Origin: Paenibacillus xylanivorans
Lineage (GTDB): Bacteria; Bacillota; Bacilli; Paenibacillales; Paenibacillaceae
Direction of reading: 5' to 3'
DNA length: 43,287 nt
Assembly (NCBI RefSeq): GCF_001280595.1
Contig: NZ_LITU01000075.1
Coordinates: forward strand, 273,803-317,089
This document shows positions 40,812 through 43,287 of the stretch, one piece after another. Under the pieces are notes generated by a model, which saw nothing but the letters and a program-made list of their open reading frames with translations, made no database searches and was not told where the DNA came from. Numbering within the stretch: the stretch's first letter is position 1; every line of letters starts with the position of its first letter. The position numbers and the translations under genes are program-made.

Positions 40812-41738
40812 TTACTGCTCTTTGGTACGTACCACTTTCATATTCGGTTGCTCCAATTGAATCAGGATTTTACCGAATTTCCCTCCGCGTGAGAATGCAA
40901 CCACTCCCTCCTTATACGTGTCTCTGATATATTGCTCAGCTAGGGCAAGTGAACCTTCATCCGTTGGCAGTTCATGCGTGCTAAGCCATTCCTGAAGTTT
41001 ATCGACGACTTCTTCCACAGACATCTCAAAATAACTTGTTTCTTTAGTGATCAAGGTGGTGTAGGAATAGTCTTTCAGGTACAGCAGCTGTTGTATATAA
41101 CCCATGTCTCCTGCATTGTATGAAGGGTATACACCCAGAACCTCTTTAAGCTCATCTAATAGTGTGTCTTCTTTTGGCCCAGCCATCGTGCTGATATACA
41201 CATACTTTCGAGCAGTGCTGATTGCTTGTTCAATCGTTTCCCAATCCGACATTGCTGGGCACATAGATGCAAATGCAAAGTCAAATTTCCTCTCCCAACC
41301 CTTATCCTGAATCGATATTTCCTCGAAGCGTTCTGACACAGTATTTATACTGGATTGTAAAGACGGAGGAATCGTCTCTTTCATTAATGAATTGAGCAGT
41401 TCCGATGGCTCTACAGCTGTAACTGTTGCTCCTTTGGTTGCAAAAGGGATCGTAAAGATGCCTGACGCTGCTCCAATATCTAATATTGATAAACCGTTAA
41501 AATCAACTCCCTGATTTTCAATCCAGCCTATGATGCGTTCGGATCGCTGTTTACCCGCTTCAGTAAACGACTGTTGATGATATCCTCTAGCCCATTGTTC
41601 AAATGCCTCTGTAAGGTCAAACGCTGTGCTTTTCATATTGTATTTTGAAGCTGTGGACTGATCTCTCCACGCTTCTTCCCATACAGATAGATCGAATAAA
41701 ATTTCAGAATGCTTGGATACCCGTTTTTCCTCAAACAC
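40812..41738 (-). CDS. class I SAM-dependent methyltransferase
   Basis: This protein of 308 residues has the SAM-binding motif LSILDIGAASGIFTIPFA near residues 83-100, followed by the acidic VTAVEPSELL strand end. The N-terminal 80 and C-terminal 100 residues look family-specific (AFEQWARGYHQQSF, EEVVDKLQEWL). The substrate is unknown; it may modify a small molecule. The start is GTG with GGAGTGA six bases upstream. The gene is monocistronic, with its own terminator, and lies just before the tRNA cluster. Confidence 0.9.
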   Translation of the reverse strand: MFEEKRVSKHSEILFDLSVWEEAWRDQSTASKYNMKSTAFDLTEAFEQWARGYHQQSFTEAGKQRSERIIGWIENQGVDFNGLSILDIGAASGIFTIPFATKGATVTAVEPSELLNSLMKETIPPSLQSSINTVSERFEEISIQDKGWERKFDFAFASMCPAMSDWETIEQAISTARKYVYISTMAGPKEDTLLDELKEVLGVYPSYNAGDMGYIQQLLYLKDYSYTTLITKETSYFEMSVEEVVDKLQEWLSTHELPTDEGSLALAEQYIRDTYKEGVVAFSRGGKFGKILIQLEQPNMKVVRTKEQ

Positions 41739-41970
41739 GTGACTTCACTCCATTTCTTTGTATAAAAAATATAAATTCGTAAAGAGGATATTTTTTTGAT
41801 AAGCATTTGCTATATGAATTTAAAAGAGCTATAATATCCGTAATTAACCGAAATAAAATAAAAGACTTTACATATCTACAATATACCTATTAAAGTTGTA
41901 CGTCAATACATAAACAAAAATAATTCCATCTTCTTCTACAAACAATAATTCAAATAATATCTGCCAAATA

Positions 41971-42008
41971 AAAAAAAGCCCATTAGAGTTTTCATCTAAT
42001 GAGCTTTT
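41971..42008 (-). terminator. terminator of the tRNA cluster
   Basis: On the minus strand AAAAGCTCATTAGA, loop, TCTAATGGGCTTTT then U-run; all 14 pairs form in RNA of that strand thanks to one G-U pair. Confidence 0.93.
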
Positions 42009-42023
42009 ACTTACTTGCTTGAA

Positions 42024-42102
42024 TACCGGCGAGAGGACTCGAACCTCCACGGTTTCCCACTCGATTTTGAGTCGAGCGCGTCTGCCATTCCGCCACGCCG
42101 GC
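42024..42102 (-). tRNA. tRNA-Leu (anticodon CAA)
   Basis: Acceptor GCCGGCG / CGCCGGT, anticodon loop CTCAAAA on a CTCGA / TCGAG stem, a long variable arm, and T-loop TTCGAGT. CCA is not encoded. Last tRNA before the terminator. Confidence 0.93.
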
Positions 42103-42127
42103 ATATGATGCTTTTATGAAAATATAC

Positions 42128-42201
42128 TGGAGGCGCCACCCAGATTCGAACTGGGGATAAAGCTTTTGCAGAGCTGTGCCTTACCACTTGGCTATGGCGC
42201 C
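42128..42201 (-). tRNA. tRNA-Cys (anticodon GCA)
   Basis: Acceptor GGCGCCA / TGGCGCC, anticodon loop CTGCAAA, T-loop TTCGAAT, CCA encoded. Confidence 0.95.
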
Positions 42202-42207
42202 ATATTT

Positions 42208-42282
42208 TGGAGCGGACGACGGGAATCGAACCCGCGACCCTCGCCTTGGCAAGGCGATGCTCTACCGCTGAGCCACGTCCGC
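42208..42282 (-). tRNA. tRNA-Gly (anticodon GCC)
   Basis: Acceptor GCGGACG / CGTCCGC, anticodon loop TTGCCAA, T-loop TTCGATT, CCA encoded. Confidence 0.96.
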
Positions 42283-42286
42283 AAAA

Positions 42287-42361
42287 TGGCTGGGGATATA
42301 GGATTTGAACCTATGCATGACGGAGTCAAAGTCCGTTGCCTTACCGCTTGGCTAATCCCCA
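42287..42361 (-). tRNA. tRNA-Gln (anticodon TTG)
   Basis: Acceptor TGGGGAT / ATCCCCA, anticodon loop CTTTGAC, T-loop TTCAAAT, CCA encoded. Confidence 0.95.
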
Positions 42362-42373
42362 AAAAAACAAAAG

Positions 42374-42447
42374 GGCGATCGAGGGGAATTGAACCCCCGA
42401 ATGCCGGATCCACAAACCGGTGCGTTAACCACTTCGCCACGACCGCC
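42374..42447 (-). tRNA. tRNA-His (anticodon GTG)
   Basis: Eight-pair acceptor stem GGCGGTCG / CGATCGCC, giving the extra G(-1):C pair of tRNA-His; anticodon loop TTGTGGA. CCA is not encoded. Confidence 0.95.
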
Positions 42448-42476
42448 ACAATACAATATGTTTTTAAAAACTTAAT

Positions 42477-42550
42477 TGGCAGGGGCAGCAGGAATTGAAC
42501 CCACACCAACGGTTTTGGAGACCGTTGTTCTACCTTTAAACTATGCCCCT
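42477..42550 (-). tRNA. tRNA-Trp (anticodon CCA)
   Basis: Acceptor AGGGGCA / TGCCCCT, anticodon loop CTCCAAA, discriminator G, CCA encoded. This is the tRNA that the trpS T-box at 1626-1900 would read. Confidence 0.96.
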
Positions 42551-42557
42551 ATAAAAC

Positions 42558-42643
42558 TGGTGGAGGATGATGGATTCGAACCACCGAACCCGTACGGGAG
42601 CAGATTTACAGTCTGATGCGTTTGGCCGCTTCGCTAATCCTCC
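42558..42643 (-). tRNA. tRNA-Tyr (anticodon GTA)
   Basis: Acceptor GGAGGAT / ATCCTCC, anticodon loop CTGTAAA, long variable arm CCCGTACGGG, CCA encoded. Confidence 0.96.
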
Positions 42644-42652
42644 AGGATTAAA

Positions 42653-42728
<76 letters not shown>

Positions 42729-42748
42729 ATATTAAGTTTTGATAAAAA

Positions 42749-42824
<76 letters not shown>

Positions 42825-42833
42825 ATAATAAAG

Positions 42834-42919
42834 TTTAATCTTGAAACGTTACACTTTATCTAGGGCGTTCGGTGCCATATAGCAGATTTAGTGAACAGCT
42901 TCCTCATGTGAAGATTAAA
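42834..42919. repeat. spacer with 9-bp terminal inverted repeats inside the tRNA cluster
   Basis: TTTAATCTT at 42834-42842 and AAGATTAAA at 42911-42919 bracket almost the whole unusually long gap between tRNA-Phe and tRNA-Asp. No tRNA or protein gene is seen inside. Confidence 0.7.
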
Positions 42920-42920
42920 A

Positions 42921-42998
42921 TGGCGGAACCGACGGGATTCGAACCCGCGATCTCCTGCGTGACAGGCAGGCATGTTAGGCCAACTACACCACGGTTCC
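42921..42998 (-). tRNA. tRNA-Asp (anticodon GTC)
   Basis: Acceptor GGAACCG / CGGTTCC, anticodon loop CTGTCAC, CCA encoded. Confidence 0.96.
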
Positions 42999-43025
42999 AG
43001 ATCACTTTCTTGATAGAAAGTATAA

Positions 43026-43099
<74 letters not shown>

Positions 43100-43118
43100 T
43101 CGTTATTTAAAATCTATA

Positions 43119-43194
43119 TGGTGGAGGCTGAGGGGTTCGAACCCCCGACCCTCTGCTTGTAAGGCAGATGCTCTCCCAGCTGAGCTAAGCCTCC
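43119..43194 (-). tRNA. tRNA-Val (anticodon TAC)
   Basis: Acceptor GGAGGCT / AGCCTCC, anticodon loop CTTACAA, CCA encoded. Confidence 0.96.
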
Positions 43195-43262
43195 GAACAA
43201 CACATTCATGATCTTATCATAAAACTGCTGTAAAAATCAACTTCTTTTTTTGAAGTTAGATA

Positions 43263-43287
43263 TGACCCGTAGGGGATTCGAACCCCT
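43263..43287 (-). tRNA. tRNA-Glu, 3' end only (partial)
   Basis: Only the T-arm (AGGGGTTCGAATCCCCT) and the acceptor end ACGGGTCA are inside the window. That 3' end and its place before Val and fMet fit tRNA-Glu in the usual Bacillus cluster order. CCA is not encoded. Confidence 0.75.

Noticed and set aside
41868..42104. Open frame reading through the tRNA-Leu gene
   Set aside because: Its protein-like N-terminal part is simply the tRNA-Leu sequence translated; a known artefact.
42834..42919. Degenerate tRNA in the Phe-Asp spacer
   Set aside because: No T-arm, anticodon arm or acceptor pairing could be found.

Overview
This window looks like the chromosome of a low-to-mid-GC endospore-forming Gram-positive bacterium, most probably a Paenibacillus. 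The signs are alpha/beta-type spore proteins with sigma-G-like promoters, the sporulation genes ylbJ, lytH, yunB and sspI, a tryptophan T-box, a Bacillus-type tRNA cluster order, large membrane-anchored AraC regulators, and a GH88 enzyme close to the unsaturated glucuronyl hydrolase known from Paenibacillus (formerly Bacillus) sp. GL1. Most of the window is ordinary core chromosome. I see no phage, insertion sequence, CRISPR array or toxin/defence island.

Layout. 0-4 kb: two SASP genes (one cut by the window edge), a small membrane protein, trpS behind a T-box whose specifier and antiterminator bases match the tRNA-Trp gene at the other end of the window, an aldose 1-epimerase, and an unknown gene whose promoter spacer is a 20-bp near-palindrome. 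4-10.5 kb: oligoendopeptidase F, yycC overlapping a Cys-rich small protein, DUF2225 protein plus truncated globin, a 31-codon candidate membrane peptide, ylbJ and nadK. 10.5-14.1 kb: the block yutD-lipA / lytH / yunB, which is also adjacent in Bacillus. 14.3-17.8 kb: transaldolase-like fsa, a short NAD-type 6-phosphogluconate dehydrogenase and zwf, all on the minus strand; a second, diverged zwf lies at 30-31.6 kb.

18.2-23 kb: an accessory patch with an HxlR regulator, an AraC regulator divergent from a GH88 uronyl hydrolase broken by a +1 frameshift, a Gfo/Idh/MocA oxidoreductase and another AraC regulator. 23-32.5 kb: an ECF sigma/anti-sigma pair, a TrmH-type RNA methyltransferase, a KtrA/KtrC potassium-channel regulator, sspI, prfC, a DoxX protein with a strong promoter overlapped by a dyad, zwf2 and ywmB.

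32.7-37.7 kb: an eight-gene envelope-stress operon on the minus strand. It joins a LiaI-like membrane protein, two PspA proteins and two PspC proteins to LiaF, LiaS and LiaR, with an apparent internal attenuator between the effector half and the regulator half. 38.2-41.7 kb: a 795-residue membrane AraC regulator behind a near-perfect cre site, with no transporter genes next to it, and a SAM methyltransferase. 42.0-43.3 kb: a tRNA cluster read leftwards (Glu partial, Val, fMet, Asp, Phe, Thr, Tyr, Trp, His, Gln, Gly, Cys, Leu) ending in a strong terminator.

Several genes were given starts shorter than the longest open frame, because the ribosome binding site or promoter places the start there (lipA, lytH, prfC, fsa, gnd, doxX, zwf2, liaS, liaF, both pspA, the smaller pspC, ktr, trmH, both short AraC genes). 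All functions are by recognition of sequence; no database search was run.
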